Of a stretch of 59,941 nucleotides of DNA, positions 7,243 through 15,413 are shown piece after piece. Positions within the stretch are counted from its first letter, which is position 1; every line of letters starts with the position of its first letter. This DNA is from Allobosea sp. 67-29 (lineage in GTDB: Bacteria; Pseudomonadota; Alphaproteobacteria; Rhizobiales; Beijerinckiaceae), in assembly GCF_001898115.1 (NCBI RefSeq), contig NZ_MKSQ01000017.1:1-59941 (forward strand), read 5' to 3'. Position numbers and translations under genes: made by a program. The notes under the pieces are model-generated. The model searched no databases and was not told the origin of the DNA. It was given only the letters and a program-made list of their open reading frames with translations.

Positions 7243-8016
7243 ATGACCGAGCGATTTGGCGCGATCTCCTTCGTCGCCAGCGAAACCCCGGAAGCCGAGG
7301 CGGCCCTGGCGAAGCTGGTGGAGCGCTATGGCAATGCCGATCCCGTCGAGGCCGATGTCATCGTCGCGCTGGGCGGCGACGGGCTGATGCTGCAGACGCT
7401 GCATCGCTTCTTGGGCACCGGCACGCCGATCTACGGCATGAACCGCGGCTCCGTCGGCTTCCTGATGAACGAGTTCAGGGAGCGCGGCCTGCGCAAGCGC
7501 CTGGAGGCGGCCCAGCGCAGCGTCGTCCATCCGCTCTCCATGCACGCGGTGGATCGCAAGGGCGCGCAGGTCGAGGCCAAGGCGATCAACGAGGTCTCGC
7601 TGCTGCGACGCTCCTATCAGGCCGCCAAGCTGCGCATCTCCGTCGACGGGCAGGTCCGGCTCGCCGAGCTGATCGCGGACGGCGTTCTGCTCGCCACCCC
7701 CGCCGGCTCGACCGCCTACAACCTCTCTGCCAACGGGCCTATCCTGCCGCTCGATGCGCCGCTGCTGGCGTTGACGCCGATCTCCGCCTTCCGGCCGCGG
7801 CGCTGGCGCGGGGCGCTGCTGCCCGACTATGCCAAGGTGACGATCGACGTGCTGGAGGCCGACAAGCGCCCGGTCAGCGCGGTGGCGGACCATACCCAGA
7901 TCGACGAGGTCGCCTCGGTCTCCATCGAGATCGACCGCACGGTCGACCTCGTCATGCTGCACGATCCCGGCCACAGCCTCGACGAGCGCATCCTGCGCGA
8001 GCAGTTCGGTTATTGA
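7243..8016 (+). CDS. nadK: NAD kinase
   Basis: A 257-residue cytosolic enzyme that phosphorylates NAD to NADP using ATP or polyphosphate. The diagnostic GGDG motif is present ([14 protein letters not shown], about residues 45-58), followed by [13 protein letters not shown]. The second conserved block, [15 protein letters not shown], carries the NAD-binding Asn and Ser/Thr residues. Length matches alphaproteobacterial NadK (about 255). The next gene is convergent and starts 4 bases after this stop. Confidence 0.95.
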   Translation: MTERFGAISFVASETPEAEAALAKLVERYGNADPVEADVIVALGGDGLMLQTLHRFLGTGTPIYGMNRGSVGFLMNEFRERGLRKRLEAAQRSVVHPLSMHAVDRKGAQVEAKAINEVSLLRRSYQAAKLRISVDGQVRLAELIADGVLLATPAGSTAYNLSANGPILPLDAPLLALTPISAFRPRRWRGALLPDYAKVTIDVLEADKRPVSAVADHTQIDEVASVSIEIDRTVDLVMLHDPGHSLDERILREQFGY

Positions 8017-8020
8017 GCCT

Positions 8021-9235
8021 TCAGGCGGCGTCGCGCAGGTCGGTGTTCTCGAGCTCGATCAGGAAAGACGGATCGGCCTCGACCAACAGGGCGAAGGCGG
8101 CGTCGTCGGCGAGCGAATCGGCCATCAGCCGGGCCTCCTCGCGTGCCGCCTCGGCATCCAGGCGCCGCAGCAGCGCCATCAGCGCATCGGCCTCGCCGCC
8201 CTCCATCGCCTCGCAGGCGAGCAGCACCTCGCGCAGCAGGCTGCGGTCCATGCCCTGGCGCGCCGCGCCGGCATCGAAGCCGCGCGCGTTCAGCGCGAGG
8301 ATTGCGGCCACGAAGGCCGGCTCCAGCGCCGCCGGTAGCCCCGCCTTGCGGCAAAGCGCTTTCAGGCCGGCGCCGCGCCGGTCGCGCAGCAGCGCCGCGA
8401 CGCGGGCGGCAGGCAGGTCCGACAGGATCACGAAAGCCGCCTCCGCCAGCGCCGGCTCGCCGCTCAGCAGCGAGCGCAGCATCAGCCCGGGCGTGAGCCG
8501 GCCGGTCGCACGCAGCACCTCGACGATCGCCGGAGCGTCCGTCGGCTCTCCGCCAGCCGCGAGGGCGACGGCGACGCGCTCCGTCGATTCGCGGGCCAGC
8601 CGCAGGCTGCGCTCGGGCGTCAGCCAGCCGCAGCCCGAGACGAAATGCGCCAGTGCGTCGGAGACCCGGGCGGCGATAACCTGCCTCAGCCCGGGCGGCA
8701 GATCCTGCCGCTCCAGCAGGGCCTCGCGCAGTACGCCGCTGTCGCCGCAGCGCTCGATCATCCGCTCGAACGAGAAGTCGGGGATATCGGCGGTCCGGTT
8801 GCTTGCGAGGGTGTGCAGGGCTTCCTCGCACCCGACCTCGGCCAGCGCCGCGGCGACGCTGGACGGAAGGCAGCGGCGCATCGCGATGGCGCGCTGGGCG
8901 AGCACGTCGCCGACGGCTGCGGCATCGACCAGATCGGCCTCCGTCAGCACCGGCGAATGAGCCAGCACCAGCGCTGCGACATCGCCCTGCTCGGCGATCA
9001 GGCCGAGCGCGAGATTGCGCGGCGTGCGCGGCGAAGCCGCCATTTCCTCCGCGATGGCGCGGCGCACCAGCGGCGAAGGGTCGTCGATCAGCGCGATCAG
9101 CGCGGTTTCGGCCTCGTGCTGATCCTCCGGCGCCAGATTGGACCGGAGATAGGCACCTGCGAGCGCGGCCGCGCCGGATGCGCGGGCCTCGGCGGGCGCC
9201 GTGCGGGCCCAGAGCAGAAAGCGACGAACGATCAT
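8021..9235 (-). CDS. DUF2336 protein
   Basis: A 404-residue, almost entirely helical protein made of repeated helix pairs, starting at the ATG at 9235. Motifs such as LIDDPSPLVRRAIAEEMA near residue 50 are typical of DUF2336, an alphaproteobacterial family of HEAT-like repeat proteins. There is no signal peptide or membrane segment, so it is probably cytosolic and a protein-binding scaffold. Its start overlaps the stop of the transglycosylase gene by 4 bases (ATGA), so the two are translationally coupled, although one product is cytosolic and the other acts on the cell wall. The biochemical role is unknown. Confidence 0.82.
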   Translation of the reverse strand: MIVRRFLLWARTAPAEARASGAAALAGAYLRSNLAPEDQHEAETALIALIDDPSPLVRRAIAEEMAASPRTPRNLALGLIAEQGDVAALVLAHSPVLTEADLVDAAAVGDVLAQRAIAMRRCLPSSVAAALAEVGCEEALHTLASNRTADIPDFSFERMIERCGDSGVLREALLERQDLPPGLRQVIAARVSDALAHFVSGCGWLTPERSLRLARESTERVAVALAAGGEPTDAPAIVEVLRATGRLTPGLMLRSLLSGEPALAEAAFVILSDLPAARVAALLRDRRGAGLKALCRKAGLPAALEPAFVAAILALNARGFDAGAARQGMDRSLLREVLLACEAMEGGEADALMALLRRLDAEAAREEARLMADSLADDAAFALLVEADPSFLIELENTDLRDAA

Positions 9236-10293
9236 GCGTCGCCCCCCTGGAGCATGAAGGACGACAGGTTCAGCGGTCCGCGCCGCGGCTTTCCGGCCTG
9301 GGCGGCACCGGCCTGCGGAAGGCCGAGATCGGCCGGGCGCTGCGGCGGCAGCGGCGCGGCCACTGCGGCGCCTTGCCCTTCCGACGGCCGGGCGGCTGCG
9401 CCCTCGGCCGCCGTCGAGGCGTCGCTCTTGATCCGCGGGAAATAGCGCTCTGCCCCGTCCAGCGAGGCCGTGCGGGTACCGTTCGCGCGCGGCGACGTCC
9501 ATAGATTCGAGACGGCCTTGGAAACCGGCTCGCGCGAGCCCCCGGTCGAGAACAGGCCGATCAGACCATGCGCCCGGCCCGGCTGCAGCGCTGCCGCGAT
9601 CTCGGTCACCGGCATGGAATCGTCGCTCGCCACGCTGCCGCTCGCCGTCGTCGCCGCGATCTGGGTGCTGGCATGGCTGGCGGCCAGAACGCCATAGACT
9701 TCCTGGACGCTGCGCGCCCGGCCGGCCTTGTCGTAGAAGATGCCGCGATTGGCCGCAGCCGCATCGGGAAAGTCCCGGGCGGCGACGCGGCTCGGATCGC
9801 TGGCGGCGGCCTTGATCAGGTCCGCGGCGCCGCGCGCGCCGAGCACATGGGCCATGTAGAGCTCGCCCGCCTGCGGCTGGCGCCCCAGCGCCCCGGAGAG
9901 CTGGTCGCGATTCTTCTGCGTCAGGGCTCCCGCCATCACCGCGGCCACCTGGGGATCGTTGCGCAACTGCAGAATCTTCTCGCGCAGGGCGGGATCGTTG
10001 ACGGTCAGCCGCCCGCCATTCTCGCTGATCGCATCGGCATAGTTCTGGAGTCCCTGCTTGGGCCCCTCCTGCTTCACCATCGACAGCCAGGTCTGCTCGA
10101 TGAACTGGAACAGGCCGGTCGCGCTCGACGACTTCGCCTTGGCGTCCGGCGCCAGCGCCGATTCGCGCTGCGCCGTCTTGAGCAGGTAGTCGAAGCCCGT
10201 CCCCGTCCGCTCCGCGCCCTCGCGGATGGCGCTGACGACCGGGTTGGCGGCGGCTTGGGTCTCGCGGCTCGGCGGCGTGGTGAACAGGAACAT
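9232..10293 (-). CDS. Lytic transglycosylase-like (SLT domain) protein
   Basis: A 353-residue protein with a lysozyme-like fold near the N-terminus: RESALAP at residues 43-49, with the likely catalytic Glu44, and SSSATGLFQFIEQTW, the usual second block. A helical region with AHVLGARGAADLI follows, then a long low-complexity tail rich in Ser, Ala, Pro and Gln. These enzymes cleave peptidoglycan between MurNAc and GlcNAc. No classical signal peptide is visible at the start (MFLFTTPPSRETQ), so export would need another route or a moonlighting role. It is first in a two-gene operon with the DUF2336 gene. Confidence 0.85.
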   Translation of the reverse strand: MFLFTTPPSRETQAAANPVVSAIREGAERTGTGFDYLLKTAQRESALAPDAKAKSSSATGLFQFIEQTWLSMVKQEGPKQGLQNYADAISENGGRLTVNDPALREKILQLRNDPQVAAVMAGALTQKNRDQLSGALGRQPQAGELYMAHVLGARGAADLIKAAASDPSRVAARDFPDAAAANRGIFYDKAGRARSVQEVYGVLAASHASTQIAATTASGSVASDDSMPVTEIAAALQPGRAHGLIGLFSTGGSREPVSKAVSNLWTSPRANGTRTASLDGAERYFPRIKSDASTAAEGAAARPSEGQGAAVAAPLPPQRPADLGLPQAGAAQAGKPRRGPLNLSSFMLQGGDA

Positions 10294-10487
10294 CAGGGGT
10301 CTCGGGCGCGCCGCGCCGCGACGCTGCGGGGACGCATCGAAAGCTTTCCTCCATTATGGTAAGCGAAGCGTTAAGGCGCCGCCGTCCGCGCCGGCCGGAC
10401 TGCTTTCCGCTTCCCTCCGCCCACGGCGCCCTTTACGACTTTCCGCGCCGGCTCAGTGGCCGGTACTGGACGATGCGGAGAGGATCG

Positions 10488-10985
10488 ATGGCCGAACTGG
10501 TGCGTCACAAGCGCGGCGGAATCTATTTCGAGGACTTCCAGGTCGGCGCCGTCATCGAGCACGGCCTGACGCGGACCGTCACGCAGATGGACAACATGTT
10601 GTTCTCCAACATGACGCTCAACCCGCAACCCCTTCACATCGATGCGCATTTCTGCGCGACCGAGACGGAATGGGGCAAGCCGCTGATGAACTCGCTCTTC
10701 ACCCTGGGGCTGATGATCGGGATCTCCGTCAACGACACGACGGTCGGGACCACGATCGGCAATCTCGGCATGACCGACGTCGCCTTTCCCGCCCCGCTCT
10801 TCGAGGGCGACACGGTGAATTGCACTACCGAGATCGTCGCCAAGCGCGAGTCGCGCTCCCGGCCCGATGCCGGCATCGTCGAGTTCCTGCACAAGGCCTA
10901 CAAGCAGGACGGCACGCTGGTTGCGCAATGCCGCCGGCAGGCCTTCATGCGCAAGCACCCCGCCCCCGCGACGGTTTCGGTCTGA
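10488..10985 (+). CDS. MaoC-family (hotdog fold) dehydratase
   Basis: A 165-residue protein from the ATG at 10488 (AGAGGA upstream). The MaoC/R-hydratase pattern is visible: IYFEDFQVGAVIEHG at the start, then NPQPLHIDAHF with the likely catalytic Asp and His of the hydratase site. Such enzymes hydrate trans-2-enoyl-CoA or related acids. The CitE-like gene starts 6 bases downstream, so they form an operon. The pairing with a C-C lyase suggests the two act one after the other on a beta-hydroxyacyl-CoA, as in mesaconyl-CoA/malyl-CoA chemistry, but this protein is half the length of the known mesaconyl-CoA hydratase. The substrate is unproven. Confidence 0.85.
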   Translation: MAELVRHKRGGIYFEDFQVGAVIEHGLTRTVTQMDNMLFSNMTLNPQPLHIDAHFCATETEWGKPLMNSLFTLGLMIGISVNDTTVGTTIGNLGMTDVAFPAPLFEGDTVNCTTEIVAKRESRSRPDAGIVEFLHKAYKQDGTLVAQCRRQAFMRKHPAPATVSV

Positions 10986-10990
10986 AGCCG

Positions 10991-11869
10991 ATGCGCTCGC
11001 TCCTGTTCGTGCCGGGCGACAGCCCCAAGAAGCAGCAGAAGGGCCTGGAGAGCGGCGCCGACGCCCTGATACTCGATCTCGAGGATTCCGTCGCGCTCGA
11101 TGCCAAGCCGCAGGCCCGCGCCATCACCCTCGATTTTCTGCGCACGGCCCGGGCCCTGCCCAGCCGCCCGCGGCTGATCGTGCGGATCAACGGCCTGACC
11201 ACGGGTCTGAGCGAGGCCGATCTCGACGCCGTGATGCCGGGTGCGCCGGACGCGATCATGCTGCCGAAATCCGAAGGCGGCATCGATGTCGGCCATCTCG
11301 CCGCCAAGATCGCGGTGCGCGAGGCCGAGGCCGATCTTCCCGACGGCGCCACCGGCATCCTCCCGATCGCGACCGAGAACGGCAAGGGCGTCTTCGGCCT
11401 CGGAACCTATGCCCGCGCCTCGCACCGGCTGATGGCGCTGACCTGGGGCGCCGAGGACCTCTCCGCCGATCTCGGCGCCGAGACCAACCGGCTGGAGGAC
11501 GGCTCCTATGCCGACCCCTACCGCCTGGCCCGCACCCTGACCCTGTTCGGCGCGAGCGCGGCCCAGGTCGACGCGATCGACAGCGTCTTCACCAACTTCC
11601 GGGACGAGGCCGGGCTCAGGGCGGAATGCGTTGCCGCCCGCCGCGACGGCTTCACCGGCAAGATGGCGATCCACCCGGCGCAGGTCGCGCCGATCAACGA
11701 GGTCTTCGCGCCCTCGCCGGAAGCGCTCGCCAAGGCCGAGCAGATCATTGCGCTCTTCGCCGCCAACCCCGGCGCGGGCGTGATCGGCCTCCATGGCGAG
11801 ATGCTGGACCGCCCCCATCTGATCCGGGCGGAGCGACTCGTCGCCCGCGCTCGCAAACTGGCTGAATGA
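10991..11869 (+). CDS. HpcH/HpaI aldolase/citrate-lyase-beta-like (CitE-like) CoA ester lyase
   Basis: A 292-residue TIM-barrel protein from the ATG at 10991. Family marks are RSLLFVPGDSPKK at the start, LILDLEDSVA with the metal/acid residues, RINGL with the substrate Arg, ATENGKG, and GAEDLSADLG near residue 155. GKMAIHPAQV near residue 225 is the CoA-side loop. These Mg-dependent enzymes cleave or form malyl-, citramalyl- or beta-methylmalyl-CoA type bonds, and some act as thioesterases. No citrate lyase alpha or gamma gene is nearby, so a stand-alone CitE-like role with the MaoC partner is likely. Confidence 0.9.
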   Translation: MRSLLFVPGDSPKKQQKGLESGADALILDLEDSVALDAKPQARAITLDFLRTARALPSRPRLIVRINGLTTGLSEADLDAVMPGAPDAIMLPKSEGGIDVGHLAAKIAVREAEADLPDGATGILPIATENGKGVFGLGTYARASHRLMALTWGAEDLSADLGAETNRLEDGSYADPYRLARTLTLFGASAAQVDAIDSVFTNFRDEAGLRAECVAARRDGFTGKMAIHPAQVAPINEVFAPSPEALAKAEQIIALFAANPGAGVIGLHGEMLDRPHLIRAERLVARARKLAE

Positions 11870-11888
11870 TCGACAGCAGGTGATTCCG

Positions 11889-12107
11889 ATGACTCAGGTT
11901 TTCGAAGTGTCCGGCATGCATTGCGGCGGTTGCGCCTCCCGCGTCGAGCGCGCCGCGGCAGGCCTGGCGCCGGGCGCGACAGTCACGCTCGATCCGCCGC
12001 GCCTGACGCTGCCGCAAGGCGCCGGGCTCGACGCCGAGACGATCAACAAGGCCCTGGCGCAGCTCGGTGACTACCGGGTCAGGGGGCCGCTGGCCGAGGG
12101 CGGCTGA
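11889..12107 (+). CDS. Small HMA-domain metal-binding protein
   Basis: A 72-residue protein from the ATG at 11889, preceded by AGGTGA; an in-frame GTG at 11880 is the alternative start. It is a single heavy-metal-associated domain with the copper/zinc-binding motif GMHCGGC (CxxC) near residues 10-16 and the helix SRVERAAAGL. Stand-alone HMA proteins act as cytosolic metallochaperones that hand Cu(I) to a P1B ATPase, but no ATPase or regulator is nearby. It lies 19 bases after the CitE-like gene and may share its transcript. Confidence 0.88.
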   Translation: MTQVFEVSGMHCGGCASRVERAAAGLAPGATVTLDPPRLTLPQGAGLDAETINKALAQLGDYRVRGPLAEGG

Positions 12108-12211
12108 CGACGCCTGGACATCGCACGCCCTACCGGACGCGCGATGATCCATCTCATTGCTGGAGCGCCGCATTTTCCCGAAAAGTGGATTCCACCTGCC
12201 GGTCCGGCGCT

Positions 12212-12817
12212 CTAGCCTCCGGCCGGCCGCTGCAGCGAGAACAGGCTGGTGACCTCGGCATAGTCCGAATAGCCGCAACGCGCGATCGGGTTGGCGCCGG
12301 CGGTATCGAAGCGTCCGTCCTTGACGAAGTCGTCGTCGATGAAGATGCCGACGACCTGGCCGATCACCATCCAGCGTGGGACGTCGTTGCCGTCGATGTC
12401 CCTCAGTTGCTGGATCGAGACCGCCTTGCATTCGAGCGCAGCGGGCGTGCCGGCCACCCGCGGCGGTTTGACGAAGCGCGACGCGGCCATGGCGAGCCCG
12501 GCATGGGGATATTCGCTCTGCCCGCGCGGCAGCGGCGCCGAGGTCAGGTTCATCTGCTGCATCAACGCGCCCGAGACGAGCGAGCAGGTGAACTCCCCGG
12601 TCTCCTCGATGAAGGAGACGGCATCCTTTTTGTTCTCCGACGAGAACATCACCATGTTCGGCCGCGAGGAGATGGCGTTGAAGAAGCTGTAGGGCGAGAG
12701 GTTGACCGCCCCTTCGGCGCTCAGAGCCGTGATCCAGCCGATCGGCCGGGGCGCGACGATGGCCTTGAACGGGTCATGCGCGAAGCCGAGGTCGTCCCGC
12801 GTCGCCGAATAGATCAT
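12212..12817 (-). CDS. Flavin reductase-like (FMN-binding split barrel) protein
   Basis: A 201-residue protein with the flavin-reductase fold: an early VAPRPIGWITA block near residues 21-31, then VNLSPYSFFNAISSRPNMVMFS, the typical FMN-contact stretch. Members use NAD(P)H to reduce flavin for a partner oxygenase, or act as FMN-binding reductases themselves. The gene lies 3 bases downstream of the nitroreductase, so both come from one leftward transcript and may serve one redox pathway. No oxygenase is adjacent. Confidence 0.88.
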   Translation of the reverse strand: MIYSATRDDLGFAHDPFKAIVAPRPIGWITALSAEGAVNLSPYSFFNAISSRPNMVMFSSENKKDAVSFIEETGEFTCSLVSGALMQQMNLTSAPLPRGQSEYPHAGLAMAASRFVKPPRVAGTPAALECKAVSIQQLRDIDGNDVPRWMVIGQVVGIFIDDDFVKDGRFDTAGANPIARCGYSDYAEVTSLFSLQRPAGG

Positions 12818-12820
12818 TCC

Positions 12821-13390
12821 TCAACTCCCGAAATAGCTGACGATATCGGCCATCACAGGCCGGTCGCGATCGCTGATCGGCGCGGTCGGCGTGCCGATAT
12901 GGACGAAGCCGGCGACGCGCTCGTCGGCGTCGAGGCCGAATTCGGTCAGCACCTCCCGGTCGAAGGAGAACCAGTTGGTCAGCCAGGAGCCCGCATAGCC
13001 CATCGCATAGGCGCCGATCAGCATCGTCATGCAGACGGCGCCGGCCGAGAGCTCTTGCTCCCAGAGCGGGATCTTGGCGTGTTCGCGCGCCCGCGACACC
13101 ACCGCGACGATGACCGGCGCATGGGTCAGGCGCTTGCGCTCGAACTCGACCTGATCTTCGCTGGCCTGCGGGTTGCGCTCGCGGAACACCCGCGCCACCA
13201 CCTCGGCAGCCTCGTTGCGAGCCTCCCCCTTGAAGACGATGAAGCGCCATGGGGCGAGCTTGCCGTGGTCGGGCACCCGCGCCGCTATCGCGAGGAGCTC
13301 GTCGAGCTGCGCGCCTTCGGGGCCGGGAGCGGTGAGGAACTGCGGCGGCACCGAGCGACGCAGCTTGAGCAGGGAGAGCGTATCGGTCAT
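12821..13390 (-). CDS. Nitroreductase-family FMN oxidoreductase (YdjA-like)
   Basis: A 189-residue protein with the short nitroreductase fold: LLKLRRSVPPQFL at the N-terminus (FMN phosphate-binding Arg-Arg-Ser), VPDHGKLAPWRFIVF near residues 38-53, and SAGAVCMTMLIGAYAMGY in the central helix. Length and the GKLAPWRF block match the minimal YdjA-type class. It probably reduces nitro, quinone or enone compounds with NAD(P)H. It is first in a two-gene operon with the flavin reductase. Confidence 0.9.
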   Translation of the reverse strand: MTDTLSLLKLRRSVPPQFLTAPGPEGAQLDELLAIAARVPDHGKLAPWRFIVFKGEARNEAAEVVARVFRERNPQASEDQVEFERKRLTHAPVIVAVVSRAREHAKIPLWEQELSAGAVCMTMLIGAYAMGYAGSWLTNWFSFDREVLTEFGLDADERVAGFVHIGTPTAPISDRDRPVMADIVSYFGS

Positions 13391-13604
13391 GAAACATCCG
13401 CGACGATGAGAACAGAGCCTGACCTAGGGCTTTGCCTTGATCAGGACAAGCGAACCTGCTCAGACATCGCCGCAAGAGCATTCTGCGGAAAGGCGGGAGC
13501 CGGTCTTCTGCCCGAGGACTGCTCCGGTTGTAAGAGCTGGATCGCTGGCACGGCTTTCGGTGATTCCATCGAGGCGGGCGATCGAGGCGCCGAGGACGAG
13601 ACGC

Positions 13605-14549
13605 ATGGTTGAACTGGATGGCTTCGAGGCCGGCCGCCGCATCCTCGGTGCGCTCGCGCTGCTCGCGGCCCTGCTTGCGCCCACTCTCTCCCCCGCCCAG
13701 ATTCCGCCGCAGCGCCCCGAGGACGCACAACCCGCGCAGACGCCCGGCGACCCGCCGGCCCTGCAGCCGGCGCCGCAGCAATCCATCTGGCCGGCGGCCC
13801 CCGTTCAGCTGTCCCTCGGCGCCCAGTTCGCCAATGATCGCAAGCCGATCCGCTCGGGATTGAACTGGCGCGTGCTGTCGGAGACCGCCGACGGCTCGGC
13901 GCCGCGCATCGTCGCCCGCTCGGATAGCGCCAATCCGAGTTTCACGCTGCCGCCGGGCAGCTATATCGTCCATGCCGCCTATGGCTTCGCCAGCGGCACC
14001 AAGCGGATCACCCTGGGCGCGCAGGGGCTGAACGACCAGGTCGCGATCAGTGCGGGGGCTCTCACGCTCGCCGGCTCGATCGGCGATACGCCCATCCCGG
14101 CCTCCCAGCTCACCTTCCAGGTCTTCGTGCCGCTGCAGGGCAACTCGGAAGGCCGCCTCGTCACCGGCGACGCCAAGGCCGGCGACCTCATCCGCCTGCC
14201 CGAGGGCACCTACCATGTGGTCTCGACCTATGGCGATTCGAACGCGATCCAACGCGCCGACGTCCGTGTCGAGACCGGCAAGATCACCGATGCCACCCTG
14301 CACCACCGCGCCGCCAAGGTGACGCTGAAGCTGGTCGCGCAGGCGGGAGGCGAGGCCTTCGCCGGCACGGCCTTCAGCGTGCTGACGCCGGGCGGCGACG
14401 TCATCCGCGAGGCGATCGGCGCCTTCCCTCAGGTCATCCTGGCGGAAGGCGACTATGTCCTGATCGCCCGGCAGGAGGGGCAGGTCTATTCGCGCGACTT
14501 CAAGGTCGAATCCGGCATCGACCGCGACATCGAGGTCCTGGCGAAATAG
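13605..14549 (+). CDS. Secreted or membrane-anchored repeat protein of unknown function
   Basis: A 314-residue protein from the ATG at 13605. It has a hydrophobic N-terminal segment (LGALALLAALLAPTLSPAQ), a Pro/Gln-rich linker to about residue 60, then several beta-rich repeats of roughly 70-90 residues. Two recurring elements, LPPGSYIVHAAYGFASG and LPEGTYHVVSTYGDSN, look like PEGA/carboxypeptidase-regulatory-type beta sandwiches, and LAEGDYVLIARQEG is a third. The domains should face the periplasm. Such modules bind peptidoglycan or carbohydrates in other proteins; here the role is unknown. The next gene is convergent. Confidence 0.7.
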   Translation: MVELDGFEAGRRILGALALLAALLAPTLSPAQIPPQRPEDAQPAQTPGDPPALQPAPQQSIWPAAPVQLSLGAQFANDRKPIRSGLNWRVLSETADGSAPRIVARSDSANPSFTLPPGSYIVHAAYGFASGTKRITLGAQGLNDQVAISAGALTLAGSIGDTPIPASQLTFQVFVPLQGNSEGRLVTGDAKAGDLIRLPEGTYHVVSTYGDSNAIQRADVRVETGKITDATLHHRAAKVTLKLVAQAGGEAFAGTAFSVLTPGGDVIREAIGAFPQVILAEGDYVLIARQEGQVYSRDFKVESGIDRDIEVLAK

Positions 14550-14567
14550 CCTGCCCGGTCGCGGCGC

Positions 14568-15413
14568 TCAGTCGGTCGGGGGAGACTCGGCGCGAATCGT
14601 CTGGATCTCGATGTCGCCGACCGCCGAAACGATCCCGTCCGCCAGCCGCGAGGCGAGGCAGCGATAGCCGGCATCGACCAGGTGCAGCCCGTTCATGCCG
14701 ACGAGTTCCTCCTCGGTGAACTGCTTCGAGCGCGACCAGCCCTTCATCATCGCATAGCGCGGGAACAGCGAGACGCCCTGCTGCTCCGCGGTCCGGGCCA
14801 GCACGGCCCGGTAATCGTCGAAATGCGGATAGCGCCCCTCGCGGGGCAGCCAGGGCAGATCCATCAGGATCATGTCGATCCCGGCGGCACGGGCCTTGGC
14901 GATGCCCTTGCGCAGGATCTTGGCGAGCTTCTCCTCGCCGATATCGCGGATCGCGTCGTTGACGACGGTCTGCCAGATCACCACCGCAGGCTTCTCGTCG
15001 ATGACGTCGCCATCCATGCGCAGCAGCATGTCGTAGGCCGACTGGCCGCCGACGCCCTTGTTGACGACGCGGACCTCGGCGCCCGGCAAACGCCGGCGCA
15101 GCTCGCTCTGCAGGACGAAGGGATAGCTCTTGTCCTCGGCGCTGGCGCCGGAGCCCGCCGTGGTCGAGGAGCCCAGCGCGACGATGGTCAGCCGCCCGGT
15201 CTCCTGCATCGCCTTGCGCGCCGCGGGCAGCGCGGGCCTGAACGTCTGGAGCGCGCCGGCACGGCAACGCTGATCGGTCGGCGCAGTCGCGACGAACGGC
15301 TTGGCCGAGGCGACCGAGGTCAGCGCGGCGAGAAGGACGGCCGCGGCGCTGAGGCGGCGGATGCCTCGGCCGGTTCCGCGCGCTGATCGCGAGTCGTGAT
15401 CGAACGGTACCAC
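14568..15413 (-). CDS. Periplasmic SGNH/GDSL-type hydrolase
   Basis: A 281-residue protein. The only usable in-frame start is the GTG at 15413 (AGGA 11-14 bases upstream); no ATG precedes the signal peptide RRLSAAAVLLAALTSVASA. SGNH blocks are visible: VALGSSTTAGSG with probable nucleophile Ser83, the glycine block VNKGVGG, and Asn152 in QTVVNDA. The fourth block reads NGLH (241-244), where DxxH is usual, so the catalytic Asp is replaced by Asn. The first 94 bases overlap the end of the OpgC gene in another frame, which ties the two in expression. A role in acyl removal from envelope sugars is inference. Confidence 0.82.
   Translation of the reverse strand: MVPFDHDSRSARGTGRGIRRLSAAAVLLAALTSVASAKPFVATAPTDQRCRAGALQTFRPALPAARKAMQETGRLTIVALGSSTTAGSGASAEDKSYPFVLQSELRRRLPGAEVRVVNKGVGGQSAYDMLLRMDGDVIDEKPAVVIWQTVVNDAIRDIGEEKLAKILRKGIAKARAAGIDMILMDLPWLPREGRYPHFDDYRAVLARTAEQQGVSLFPRYAMMKGWSRSKQFTEEELVGMNGLHLVDAGYRCLASRLADGIVSAVGDIEIQTIRAESPPTD

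Noticed and set aside
8021..10354. A single 777-residue protein covering the DUF2336 region and the transglycosylase region
   Set aside because: Two genes in different frames explain it better: the DUF2336 product starts at 9235, and the transglycosylase uses another frame.
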